From Pieris napi (lineage: Eukaryota; Arthropoda; Insecta; Lepidoptera; Pieridae): a stretch of 64,000 bases of DNA. The stretch covers positions 3,432,501-3,496,500 of the forward strand of contig NC_062250.1 of NCBI RefSeq assembly GCF_905475465.1, in the 5' to 3' direction. Every line of letters begins with the position of its first letter. The first letter of the stretch is position 1. This document shows positions 26,201 to 41,200 of this stretch, piece after piece. The position numbers and the translations under genes are program-made. A model generated the notes under the pieces. It was not told where the DNA came from. It saw nothing but the letters and a program-made list of their open reading frames with translations, and did no database searches.

Positions 26201-29200
26201 TCAAGATCATATATGTTATGGTTAACAAAAACTCTATTGAACTCTACGAATAATATACGAATAATTTATTCATGTAGGTAACACAATGTACACTTATAAA
26301 CGTCAATAAAGAAATACATATTCAAAGCTTCTAGTATTACATTTACTGCCAGTTTTTAAATCAAGTGCGAAGAACGGACGAGAACTGGCAATAAAATCTC
26401 CGCAACTCTATTAATCGCCAAGATTTTTGTTTTACAAAATATTTGTAAGGAGCAACCATTACACTATGTTCCACATGAAATCTTAAAGTAATTAGTAATA
26501 AAAAACCTAAGTTTTTTCCTCTATCAGCAGTAGGCATGGTAAAATAGGAGCACGCACTTACATTCTCGTTGGAACAACACGCAAATTCATAGTCGAAATA
26601 ATTAACAACACGAACAATATACGAATTCAAGTCCGACCAGTCACCAAAAGTAGCACCCATTCACGAGTATGACGCATGGTCAGCTATCGGCCCAACCGCC
26701 ATATTTTAGGGAGACAACCCGACGCATGACTATGACTTAAGAAAGAAAAAAACTATGTTACATCCTGCATTAAAAGAGAAAACGACATTATTAGTGTCGT
26801 GGGCAGTTAGTCTCTTCCATTTGACATTAATTATTTTAGGTACTTCACTTAATAAATGTTACATAACACTTACAATTTTATTACATTGAATTAGAAATAT
26901 GAAATCACCAATCTCCTTCTAGAGTTAAATCCAGCCTTCAATAGCCTTACGTCAATGTGAAAATAAGACAGTTTAGTCTTTTTCGCTTTATTCCATTATT
27001 TCTTATACAATAAGGCGAATAGTAATAGTATCCTAATCTATCCAACGTGTATTGATGAAGCCAGCTAAAAGCGAAGAATCGCTGACGCCCTCGGATTAAG
27101 CTTATCTAATTATGTCACCTGAGGATCATAGATTTAATAGAATAGATCAATTTATAATTACTATTTATCCAGATTAATCCGTATTTACCTACATATTTGT
27201 TGAGCGTGGCCTATTTTACAGTTTATTAAGTACATACCGTTTGACAAGGGCGTGATTCCTTTAGAGAATTGAAGAAACATTTTTGTTATTAATTTGTCAA
27301 AATAATTAAAAAATAATAAAAAGAAAATTAAAAAGTTTGGTCCTTGTGGCAGTGTACCTTTAACACTGGCAGTATTTTCTTGCTGTATTGCGATACTTAT
27401 TCGTTGAGCGAGGCAGGAGGCTCATCTGATGTAAAGTGATACCGCCGCCCATGGACGCTCACACTGCCAAAAGGCTCGTAAGTGCGTTGCAGGCCTTTCA
27501 AGAATTGGTACGCACTTTTCTTGAAGGACCCTAAGTCGAATTGGTTCGGAAATACTTCAGTGGGCAGCTAGTTCCATGGTAGTGGTGGGCGGCAAAAACT
27601 GCCTTAAAAAACGCTCAGTTGTGGAACGGCGGACGTCGAGGTGTGACGGATGGTATATTGTATATTGCCTTGACGTCCGATATCACCAATTCCGTATAAT
27701 AGAATGGTATTATACTTCTAATTACTACAGTAGGGATCGCCACCCCTAATCGAAGGAGTTCCGTCATAAATGGTCCAATTAATTAGAAATGTGGGTATCA
27801 ATAGCCACAAGTCACAGGACAGAGAGTTTATATATAAACTAATTACTTATAGAGATTAGAAATAACATAGCATATGCATAGAGGTTTAATTGTCCGTTGA
27901 GTGAACTGACTAAAGGTCTGCTTGCTGCTGTATGTACTCGTATTGCTTTGTATGTGATATAAATGCAAATAGTATTGGAGTATTGGTTGCTTATTTTATT
28001 AAGAATATATAATCCTTTATGTTCTACTGTTTTAACGTTATCTCTAAGGTGAATGAATTATGACACAGAGCTACTTTAATTATATTTTTTTTTTTGGTTG
28101 AGTAATTTAGGTACTTTTTAATTAATAGAACACAAAAAAGGGTGCGTGTACTTATGTACGCGCGTAAGAAGTTATACTTCTTTGGCATTATTAAAAATAG
28201 TTTTTGATGGCATGCAAATAATTAATTAGAATTAAATAATCAAAGAATGGAAAAGGAGTCATTATAGTCGAAAAAGTTCAGTTTACATTTCATTGTGTTA
28301 ATTTTGTGTCACGGTGCGCGCGCATCGTAAAATTTCACTCTCATCAATTTTTCATAACGCGCCTAAAGAAGTATAACTTGAAAAATAATAACTGACCTTA
28401 AAATATAACAACTAAAATATATTATTAAAAAGACTCCCTTTAGGCAAGGTTCCGAACATACTGGCAGCGTTCCCGTAGTTCGTACTTGCGACGAGCCCTT
28501 TAGTTTTCCATATTCAAAAAATTTTAATATGACATTCTGGTTCCGAGAATATTCAATAGGTCGACATCGCTTATATTATTTATAGGTAACAGACGTGACA
28601 ATTAGTTTCAAAAACTCATAAATAAGTCCAGCGTCGCAACCCCATTTTCGTAATTTTATGTAAGTTATAAGCTCTTTTTTAAAGGATTAAAGACTCTTGA
28701 CACATAGATTCAAACAGTGTTTTATTTATTTGGTCAGCCCTCCAACAATCGCCACCGAACTTAACTCGTGTCGGCACGAGAATTTTATACACATATGTGT
28801 TAAAAATGAAATGTTGTCAATTAAAAAGTAAACATTTGCAATCCAGTTATACCCGGCTATCACTCAGTTTAAACAGCCATCGGCTGTGACAAACGACAAA
28901 ATGTAAATGTCAGACAAAATTGGAAGTGAGTTAAATAGACCCTGAGGGTCGCATGTGGTTTTAAATTTTGGTTAGTTTACATAACCATGTCAATTGGTTT
29001 GTTTAATGGTAATAGTTAAAAATGAATAAATAGAAAATTAAAACAAATTTAAAAAGTGGCTGTGTATCTTAAATGTTGCCAACATTTCCTTTTGCGATTG
29101 TTATTCGTTTAGGAAAGCACCAGCTCTGGGGTCAACGGTACTATCTAACTCCACTAAAATCTTTAATTAGCGCCTGTGCACTTGAACCCCACGGCCCAAG

Positions 29201-32200
29201 AGTATCTTTTACCTTTTACTAGAAACTACGGTGGCGTTTCTTCCCAGTTCTTCTCGTCCAACCCTAGATTTGAGAAAAAGCGGGAAACGATGTATTTTTG
29301 AAGTTCATAAGTACATTGTATTTCCTATATGAATTATTACATACTGAGTGCGGCTTTGCTTGCTCATATTGCAGAGGTGGCATTTACAAAAACCTTATAT
29401 TTATTGAATACATTTCTTTATTTAAGATGTTATACGCAAATTTATGATATAATAGGCGTTTCAACTACAGAAACTGTTTTTTTTTAAGTTAAGCATTGTG
29501 AATTCTAATGCATTAAAATTATAATATAATATTGTTTATAAGAATTAGGTTATGTTAATGAGACTTTGCTTGCTTAAATGTCTAAGCTTTTCAACGTATT
29601 AAAAAAAATTACAAGGAGACCAGAGGAGGCAATGGTCCCAGGTGTTTTGAAACATTAGTAAACAATCTTAGCAACTTACAGCTTCAGTGTGTATTGGGTG
29701 CACAGCGAACAAGATGGCCGCCACGAAACTTGCGAATTCTGGCAGAAACATTGCGCATACTCTGAAACAAAGGGGATTTTCATTAGAACTAGGTCATTGC
29801 TCTAATTATAGTTTGCTGAAGCCTTGTATTTAATTAGGCGTATTAAAACAAAAACATAGAAATTAAAAAATATGTGCACTAAATTCATATTTATAAAAAG
29901 ATTTTTAACGTCTTTATATAAGTATGAAATATTAGGGGTTCGGTTATAATACATAATTTTGAAAGAAATAATTTACATAAACCAAAATCAACAAATTTAT
30001 AATGCGGAGTTACATACAATATTCAAACACTATATATATGTATTTAAATTTAATTTAGACTAATAAATAGAATATTGTATTGATTATTAATACCCGAGGA
30101 CAGAAGCCACTCAAACTTCACTGAACAACCCGTTGAATTGTTAAACTAGGTTGTCTTAATAAAAAAATTATATATTAAGTATAATTTTAGCTTAAACTTA
30201 TTATTAATTTTTTATGTAGCACACCTTACACGGATTCTCTCTTATATTGGTGTCTGGAAATATAATTGTCGTAATTAGTATACAAATTATTTCGTTATAG
30301 TAAGTTAAAGGTACTAAATAAATTTTACTAAAGGATAATAGAACGTGTGACAAACTAGCTTACTGCCTTACCGGGTCTTTTAAGAATCAGTGTCTTTTTC
30401 TGAAGACGAATTATTAAATTTTAAGTTCCATAGTTCGCATTGTTCCCTTTAAATATTCAATCGGCCTATTTGAATGCACTGCATAGAGAAGGAGCGGTTA
30501 GGTCAAAGTCATTTTAGATCGTTAAGCCGACGTCCGGTGCCTCTAATCTTACTACCTAAGCACCTTACACGAATGCAATATGCATGTCTTTGTCTATTTT
30601 ATGTACGGCACCTGTTACTGTTCGATGAAATAGAATTGGCATACAATATTCATGGTGTCAAGGCGTACGATATTTATAAGGAATCGATTTATATGAGCGA
30701 AGGGTTACTATGTTGTTGACTTATAATTTTTCACATGTGAGGCCTATACAGACATTTTATATTCTAGAATGTTATTTGCCCCGGTAGGGAAGAAGCTTGG
30801 ACTTTGAAGGAGGCAACCATTAAGAAACTTGACGCCTTTGAAATGTGGTGTTACCGAAGAATGCTGAGGATAAGCTGGGTCCATAGAGTCACGAACGATG
30901 AAGTTCTACGGCGCGTCAAACGATCCCGAGAACTCACGTTGAACATTAAAAAGAAGAAGATAAGTTACTTAGGACATGTGTTTCGACACGAACGGTACCG
31001 ACTTCTTCAAGTAATCATGATGGGCAAGGTCGAGGGGAAAAGACGCGCTGGCAGAAGGAGGAAGTCGTGGCTCCGCAATATTAGAGAATGGACGGGTGTG
31101 GCCAGCGTAGAACAGCTGATGCGCTTGGCGAAAAATAAGAAGGAGTATGACGAGCTGACCGCCAACCTCCAGTAGTGGAGAGGCACTACAAGAAGAAGAA
31201 GGGAAGAAGAAGGAAGATTAATTTTTACCCCATAAAATGTGAATCGAATTAATGAGCTACTCAATTCAGACGTGCGTACTTGAAAAGTTTTCTCACCTTG
31301 AGTAACAGAGAGGAAGTCTGTGAAGAATGTAATGGTAACTTGTTCAAATCGTCTTCCATACTATATATTTAAAATGTGTGTGACAAATGATAAGATTTTC
31401 CTTCCCTCTTTAACAAATAAATACGGTATGTTTAGAACAACGAATTAACCTCAAAATCGTATATAAACATTGACTAAAAGCCTCGTGTGTTATTATAACA
31501 AAGCGTTTGAAAGGCAATTTGAAAGTTTTGTGGTTTTCGTCAATGTTCACGATACCCGAGTGCTTTCATTTCAAATAAATACTTTTAATGTATTTATTAG
31601 TTCTTGGTTTGACCCAGTTCATAACTTGTTATCATGTAAAAAGAGATTAAAAGTAATTGGGAACTTTCTATTTACATAAATTGTTAGTTTATGAGAAATT
31701 GTACATGGTTATACATTTATAACTATCCAAGAGCTCGTATGGTATGAAAGACAATTTAATATGTACATACGGAATTAGTTTTTGAAGTGAAACTTTTTTA
31801 GGCGCATGAGGGTAAAATTTTTACGGATGAACCGCAATAATAATAATATTAGAGAGAGAGAGCGATTGTGACCGATTGAGAGAGATTGAGAAGAAGTTAC
31901 CGTATAGAAATTCTATTTTTAAAATTAAAATTTCGCAACGAGAATTTATGAAATATTAGTATTTTATATTTTATGACAAATAATTTATTGAAATCTCAAA
32001 TGACGAATTGTTAATTAAAACGTGTTTTTATTATCGAAATTAAATTTATAATTCATTTGATTTAAAACGTTTACATTGATTTTCTTAACCGTACTAGCGT
32101 GACTTAAATGCGCAAATAATAATGTCCATTGGGGTACAGCCGGGGAACAAACCTTCGACCTTGATGCAAGGAACGAAGAACGTATCAAATAGCAACTTCT

Positions 32201-35200
32201 TGTGTCTTTATCCTTATGTGTATCATTTTTGTTTAGCTTATAAGCTCACCCAAAACATGCCACTTTAAATTAAAAAAAAAAAAACTACGACCTTAGGAAT
32301 GGGAGTACCCACTACTAATATAAAGACAAAACAGATAACAAAAGCAGAAAATTCGTGGTAAATATATCACAAAGTATTGATTGGAATTCTGGGAAGGTGT
32401 GATACATACTTACCTTAATAACAATACAAAAAATAGTACAAAAAACTATTGCTTTACAAGCGGAAACGACAGACTGACTTGTATACAAAATTTCATACTT
32501 AAAAAACAGCTAATTGTAAATAAACTGAACTATTCTCGAATTCATTTAAACGCTCATCAAAATCGGTCCACCCATTTATTGCATTACTGCTTTGCCCGGA
32601 AAGATTGTCATGGTCCTGGCATTGTTATAATAATATCGGCACGATAAACTTCAAAACTTCTAATGGTCAAATTTTCAATTATGCTTAACCTTGATGTTGG
32701 TTATTTCGACTTTGTGTTTGCGTGTTGTTCCCACGAGAATGTAAGTGCGTGCTCCTAATTCACCATGCCTCGTGCTGATAGAGGACAAATCTTTGTTTTT
32801 AATTTATGTTATTATTATTAATAACTTAAAATGTCACATGGGACATGGTGTAATGGTTGCAGAGTGGCGGAGAGTTTATTGCCAGTTCTTCTCTCCCCTT
32901 CTACGCCCTTGATTTGAGAACTGGCAGTAAATGTAAAATTAGAAGCATTAATATGTATTTCTTTGCTGACAAGTCATAAGTGTATATTATGTTACTTATG
33001 TGATTAAATGATTTTTTTACTTTACTTTTACATACGTTTAGCTGTCAGTTACGTCTTGTTATACCATTTTTAACAACAGAACAGGATCCTTTGTCCGTCT
33101 CCTAGTTATAAGCTACCTCCCTACCAATTTTCAGCTAAATCGGTTCATCTGTTCTTGAGTTATAAATAGTGTAACTAACACGACTTTCTTGTATTTATAT
33201 AAGATTCCAAATTCTAGATACAAAACTGTCCTTCTTCCCATGAGAGCTCCTGAATAGTATAAACATAACTGTATAAACATGTACAATTTTTCCATAAACT
33301 AACAATTTCTGTAAATGGAAATGGTTCCCAACTTTTAATCTTTAAATGTATAAGCTCAAGATTATAATTTGAATTTCGAATGCTTTACATGTCCTAGATA
33401 AGCAAAATCAGATCTAAAGTTCGATGTGACAATAAACGTGCAACTTTGTTGACACCTCAGCGCAGGTCCAACACTATCTAATTGAGTCCGTGCACCAACT
33501 TCGGTCGGAATTAAGGTTCTCGTTAGTGACTTTTTGTGTTACTGCCAGAATCTCTATCGGAGTTTGCGAAACATTTATACGTCCTCGTAGTTTTCGAGCT
33601 TGTATGTAATGAGTTCCTCGATTGGATGCGATACTGGTGTGGGTTTAGTGAAACTTTTGAATGCTCATTGTTTTTATTTGATGGAGTTTGGGTGTTATTA
33701 AGGGAAGTTTTTTCGTTTTTATACTGATGGAGGGATTCTCATTTAATTTGTGTTTGTTCGTAGTAAAGTAGTCTGGTCTTCACCAGGGATTCCAATTGGA
33801 CAAATTTTTAAAAGGCCGGCAACGCACTCGCGAGTAAAAATACAAACTTTTACTACAAAAAAAAACTCTAAATACATCTAGAGTGTCCATGGGCGGCGGA
33901 CTTACTTAACTATCAGGTGAGCCTCCTGCCCGTTTGCCCCTTGTTCTATAAAAGAAAATACATCCGAATATTTTAGATCTATTTATATTTTACAATGTGA
34001 AAAGTTTCACGTTTCAGTGTTTCTATATTCCCAGAAACTTGCATGAAATATTTTATTTGCGAAGTTTCCACTCATACTTTAATATTTTTCGTTTTCACGT
34101 GTAACGAAGTATGCTTGCCATCTTTCTCTTTGAACCTGTCTCCAGAATCTTCGTTGCCATGCCAACCATATATCGTGATTAATGAGGAGTGAAACGGTGC
34201 GCAACCTCTCTCTTTGGTGCCACTAAAATGAAAGAATACTCGAGTACACTTACAACATACGTCTCATGTTTTTCGTAAGATATTCTGCCTCAATATTAAT
34301 ATGATTATATTCAAATTAATTCTATTTTGGGAGTAGGCGCTTTGTTGTTGCTGTGATTAATTTATTCTCGTATTCGTCCTCTCTTTTACCGTGTTTTATA
34401 TATGTTTTGAAGTCGTTAATTTAATCACTGCGCTGTCAATTTACAAATATGATAATTATAAGCTTTTTTTTATTATTTAAAACTGAAGTCTGTTTCACAA
34501 AGCATTCATAAGAAACAAAGAATTATATTATAATTTATATGAACATTAATGAGTAATTAACATGAAATCATTTACTTACCATTATATCGGGATCTTTCAA
34601 ATTTAAACAACTGGAGTAGTTTTACGTAGCAATGATTCGATGCTGCTACGAGGTTTTTGTCTACGAAACGTAGGCTATCGTCTCAAAAGCTTCGTAGCAG
34701 CATAATCTATTCTCTTCGTAGCAAGTATGGGCTTATTTTGCTCTTCAGACTACCAAAGTACTCTCTATACTATAATATGCTTTGCAATATAATACTAACT
34801 TCGCCTAAGTAGATTTCGTGTGCTTGGCAAGATTTGTGGCCTCTTATTTACATTAACCTTTTTGACACTATGGTTGGATTTAAAATCGTACAGTCGTTTT
34901 TGAGTTTATGGTATTTATACAGACAGATATACACGGCCTGGAGACATATAATATATATGTTAACGTAAAATTGTAAACACCGTTAGATTGTAATCTATCT
35001 CGCGAGATTATAAACTGTCGAAAGATTGTGAACCTCAGCTTACTGCTTACAATTTAACGTATTATTATTCGGTAGATTGTACTACACTAACTTAGTTATC
35101 ATTCAAACTTCTTTGGTCAATTACAGATTAATTTTACTTTCCAACAATTTCATATAACTACCGAATAATAATACGTTAAATTGTAAGCAGTAAGCCGAGG

Positions 35201-38200
35201 TTCACAATCTTTCGACAGTTTATAATCTCGCGAGATAGATTACAATCTAACGGTGTTTACAATTTTACGGTGACATATATAAGGATTGGTTAGGCAGGTC
35301 TTTCAGGAGCTATATATAAACTAATATATGTACCAATCAGGTTATGATTACCGTGTTTATATGTTAACTAACAGTGCAATTATTCCGTTCTACGTAATAG
35401 ATTATATATCGCAAGCGATCTATTTGACCACAACTAATCAATCACGTCGATGCGCCCCCTATGTCAATCCTAGCGGATATGTTAATAATGCGACATAGTA
35501 CTATTGAAATATATATTTTTTAATTATTGTACTTCAAAACGTACTATATAATATATTATTATAGATTATAGATAGTATTATAGATAGATTAGTATGTTCT
35601 TAGGATTATGATTTTGATAAATGTTGTAATTTCACCTTTACCCTACGGTTTAATCTTAAAAATGTGAATTGCTTAGTGATATTCGTAGAGTCGACTCCCG
35701 ACTTTTTTTTTAATTTTTAGGTATGAGGTTGAACACCCTTCTGTGACTGACACATGTCGGTGATTTTTGAGTCTAAGGCAGTGTTTCCTAACTTTTTTTG
35801 TGCCATGTCCCACCTAAGCCTTTCTCAAATTCTTATATCCCCTAAACTCATGCATAATTTTTAATATTCATTGATAGTTGTCATAAAGATATTAAGAGAA
35901 AATTGTTAACAAAACACAGTAAGTAAATTTTGAAAACATAATAAATAATTTTAATAAATTTTCGAATAGTCCCTGTGGCGCGTGGGTACCACGTTGGGAA
36001 ACACTAGTCTTAGACAATTTTTCTCTTAATGACTTCATATGAGCGAGTGTTAATTAATTAATTTGCGTGAATAGAAATAAATTAAGGCCAAATCAAGCTC
36101 CCTGCTACTTAGATTATTGACAAAAAAATTTTTACGTCGTCATTTTTTTCGCTTCATAGCAGTCATAACATTTGGAATAACGATAATCTTTCGTTTAGTT
36201 TCTTTATGAAATCATAATACATTTCACTATTGCTCAATTATTCTTTACACATTCCATTATTTTATTCCGAAAATGATTAACAGAAAGCTTTTATTTAGGT
36301 AATACAACTTGCGTAACATAATTAATTATTGTATGTAGCGGGACAAAGGGTCGGAATTAAGGGCATTTATGACGTCTGCGGCGTGTTTCAAGCAATGAAA
36401 AACTAATTCAACGTAGTTAAAACTCCCTAGATGGCCGTCAAGCCAGAGGAAAATAGCCCTTATTTCAATTCCGTAAATATTAAATTTACGTGTCAGCTTT
36501 TGTCAGGGTTGCTAACACTCTCGTTACATATGTTTATTCAATGTCAGTTGTCAGGTGAAATCCCGATTTCATATCAAAATAATCACTAATAAGAGTATGT
36601 TAGTGTGAGTATAATATGACTTTTATATCCAAGTTTTTTTATATGCCCTAACTTATTAAATATTAATTTTAAAAAAATCGTCACACACATCTTATGTCAA
36701 CATTTACCTTAGGCCTTTTTTAATTATACAATAATTCAGCTATTTGTAAGCATTAAAAGCCAGACACACGCTATCAATCGGCGTTCATGCGTCGGGTTGT
36801 CTCTCTCCCTAAAATATGGCGAGGGGGACGATGGCTGGCCATGCGTCATACTCGTGAACGGGTGCTACTTGTGGTGACTGGTCGTACTTAAATTCGTGTA
36901 TGCGGTGATGTTAGTTATTTTTACTATGTATATTTTGTGTATTGTTCCCACGAGAATGTAAGTGCGTGCTCCTATTTCACCATGCCTCCTGCTGATAGAG
37001 GACAAATCTTTGTTTTTAATTAATTTTATTATTATTTATTACTTAAGATGTCATGTGGAACATGGTGTAATGGTTGCAGCTTCTTACAAACGTGTAAAAC
37101 AAAAAAACTTGGCGATTAAAAAGAGTGGCGGAGAGTTTATTGCCAGTTCTTCTCTTCCGTTCTACGCCCTTGATTTGAGAACTGGCAGTAAATGTATAAT
37201 AAGAAGAATTTAATGTATATTTCTTTTTTGACGTCCATAAGTGTACATAGTGTTACCTATATGAATAAATGAGTTTTGAATTTTGACTTTTTTGAGAATT
37301 CTCAGATTCTAATTTGCTGTTTTCCTTCAATTAATGGCGAGTATAAATATTTGTACACAAAACCTCTGAGTTAAAGTTGAGGCCGAGCTAATTGACTCAA
37401 CAGGGGAAATTTAAAAAAAAATTTGTATTCGCTTGTGACAACCCTACGGTTTAACTGTAACTGCAACGCGCGGTTTCACAGATTTTTTTTCGGTTCATTA
37501 AGTCTCGAATGATCCACCGCTCCTCTTGTTTTGGGTAACAAATTTCCTTATTTGCGCAATCCGAGGGACGGATTTATTTTAAAAAGATAATTTTTGTATA
37601 ATTTACATTTTTAAGATGCTCTTTTCGTTACTGAACGGAAATGAAAAATCCTTTCAAGTGTAATAATTTTTGAGTGTTGTTAAAAAGGTTTGGAGTTGCC
37701 TTTTTTAACAGATTTAGAGAAAATATCAATGTCAAGTAATGATGAATTAGCTTGTAAATTTTCACATCGAATAGATGTTACAAGTTTGATATATTCAAAC
37801 TCGTGATTCACAGCAGGTAGACTAGTTTCATTGATATTTTTAAGGCAAAAGTATTAGGAAATCGGTGTCTATAATACAACAATGATTGTTCTGCCAAGTA
37901 TGGTCCATTACGTGAGGCTCAGAGGGGAGAGGAGGGGAGAGGTTACACCACCTGATCGCCACCTCCCCCCTTTAGTAAGATATAAGGGGGGAGGTGTCTA
38001 TTTAATTTCGCCAAACGCACGAATTAAATGTTGCACAAAGTCTTGCTAATCCGTGGTCCGAACATAAATACAAGTCATTTTGGGGGGGGGGGGGTGTTAT
38101 TTTAGCCTTAAACGTCACCACCAAGGAGGAGGGGGGGTTAAAAATGCTAAATTACATCAAGTGATTAATGGACGCCACTAAGCTGGGTTCACTCTGAAGA

Positions 38201-41200
38201 AGGCAAGGCCACTCAATTTAAGTGGTCAAGTCGAATCGTGAGTGAGTTTGACTGAGACTGTTGAATAATCACAATTAATCGAAATGGGTCGTCTTTTGTT
38301 TTACATAATTACCTGGCACTTTGGCATTGGTATCTTACTAGAACAATGTACTAAAAGTCTTCTATACGTAACTACGGCTCGCCTATCTGCTTCTTTGAAT
38401 GGTCCAGTAAATAGGCTATCTCGCTCTAACAACTTGATTACTAACATCGATGAAAATATTGATGTGTTTTACAACGTAACCGTAACCTTGTTTATCATGC
38501 TCTTAAGGAGGTTTAAGTTTTTAATTTTTAGTTTTTATTTTGTGTTTGTTTGTTTTAGTTTTTCCTTTGATATATTACTTATGTTCTAATCTAGATGTGT
38601 ATGTGTGTTAAATTTGTGATGTAATATTTTCTTGTATTATTTTAGGCATACACATTGTTTTAGTACGTATAAATAAATAAATAAATGGCTAAATGGCATG
38701 TGTCTCCGGTGATAGAAATTTTTATGTGCGCTTAAAACGAAAAGCTTGCAGTTATGAGGAAAGTTCTACAGGAGGGTGACCACCTATTGTTTATAAACAA
38801 AATAAAAATCAAAGAAATATGTAAATCTTATACTTTACCCAAACAACGAAGCGAGACTTTTAAATGTGAAAAAATTCATCACATACAACTCGTATTCTAT
38901 AAAGTTAGTGAAACGAAAGAAAATAAATTTAAAACTCTTAAGAATGGAGGATAAATGGAGCAGATTAGATTCATATTATATTTTCAATAGGCAAACGGGA
39001 TCACGAATTTAAAAGAAGCTTAGGAGTTTATGAAGCACTCGTCGTCACATCGATTGTTTGAGAAAAGGTTTTATTTGGACGAGTATCATATATATGCGAA
39101 AACGTATCAATAAACCATAATATACATACACTTCATCCGCGTAAAATACAAGTAATGCACTCAACTATGCTAAACTATTTTAATGAAGATCTTAAAATTC
39201 TAATAACTTTAATACTTAGCCAGATTTTAATGGATCAAAGTTTTTTGTTGCGTAAAACTAATACCATTTTGAGTAGTTTTAAGGAGCAGGTAGAGAAAAA
39301 CTTTAAATTCTTTAATTAATCTCTTTAAGAATCCCTCCCCCGTATGCGATAAGATGGTTTTTGGTTCCATGTGGTTCGTATGAACATGCATTATCTGCTA
39401 ATTCGCCAATGGGTTTTGGCTAACTACAATTTATGAAGATTTAAACATTTTCCACCCTACTAAAGGAAGGAAATATTTTAAGAGGCGGAAATACTGACTT
39501 TTTTAAAATATTAAGTTGTAGTTTGTTTAATGTCTATTTTTAAAAATCTATTAATGTACTAATGTTTCACTTAATTGACTTATGTTTTGTTTCGTATATT
39601 TTATTTAAGTATGTAATCTGTTTTGGCTTTGTATATTGTCTAAGTTTCTTTTTTAATATAGCTGTAAGATTACTTATAAAAAAAAAAAAAAACGTTTTTA
39701 GCCTCTTTTGTTTTCTGATCTTTCACACTCCTTTGGATATTTCGTACAAATATTCATACACAAGGGACTATGTACATGATATAGTTTATATATCAGCAAA
39801 TATATATAAGTCTGAAATAGATAACAAATTCAACACGATACGGAAACTAACATCGCAGTAATAATGTTTACTTCGTATAAACCGTTAAAATACGAAACGG
39901 TTAACCGTTGACCGCACAATTTTGCATATCTAACTAGAAAAGGTTTTCCTTTGTTTACATTTCCTACAATTTCTTTTGTATTGTTAGAAATAGTCGAGCA
40001 AAATCTGTTTCGACCAACGTGACCGAAGGAAGATAGTTAATGACAAAGAGCAGATAGTCAACTATTTTTAACCGACTTAAAAGAAGTATTATAGCAGATG
40101 ATTTTACTTTAGTAGTAGTCTGACTTCCGTAGTTTTTAAATATAGTTAGATCGATAGGTAGGAAAATAGTTTTATAATTTGCTTTTGAACCATGATAAGC
40201 AGGGTCGGTAAAATATGTTTTTTATACATGTTGGTAAACAAGACACCTTAATCCAGATGGGACGCGAGTGCGTTGCCGGCCTTTTAAAGTTTTTTTTAGC
40301 GCGTGACTGTGTGACGCTGTTGGTCGTTCTAATATCCCGGCTGTGTATCAATGATCTATGTATATGCGCAATTAGTCAGGATCTCCTACCGTGGAGGTAA
40401 TACCGTGGAATAATAACATATAAATTAATATATAATAACATTGCGAAAAATATGTAATTTTAGGCAATTTAAATGTAAGCTAAAAGGCAAAAAGGCATTA
40501 AATTATAAAACCGAAAAGCCAATCGAGTGATCTTTAAAAGGATTAAAGAGGAAAATTGGATGTTGAGCATAAACTCGGGATAAATTCGTGGTGGACATAG
40601 CAAGTGGTAATTAGCAGTAACTAAGGGGATCGGACGGTCGCCTGATTAAAACTGGCTTAACTAGAGCACTTTGGCTCTAGAAACAAATAGAAGTAGTACG
40701 CGGTAATTATACCTAAAACTTTTGTAATACTGAATCTATTAATTAACAGTTTTAATTGCTCATTAGCAGATATAGGAATGAAAAGGGTTTGAGTTCAAAG
40801 AATTTTCTTAAGAAATCATAAATCAGTTTTGTGTGGTATCTTCGACTAGGATGTTGGTTTAATTCATAAAAGACATTGGTTTTTGTGCACGTTTTGCATA
40901 ATATTAAAGTAGTATAAAGGTAGATGGTACCAGTGCTCCAGAGCTGGTGCTTTCCTCGCTCAACGAATAATGTCCCGAGAATTAAAACAAGAAGCGACAG
41001 ATCCACAATAGAGAAATGACTGCTGCCTCTGGTTGGTCTCTTGACGTGAGTTCTGATCACTGAGCCAGTATCGCTAAGCGAGAATTATCTTTGATAGCTC
41101 TTGTCGGTCAGTGACGAACTAGTGGAGCGAGTCCTCGCCGGCAGTATGAACAGACAGCGATCAACTATTTATATATGCATCTCTTTTGTTTACACGGATT

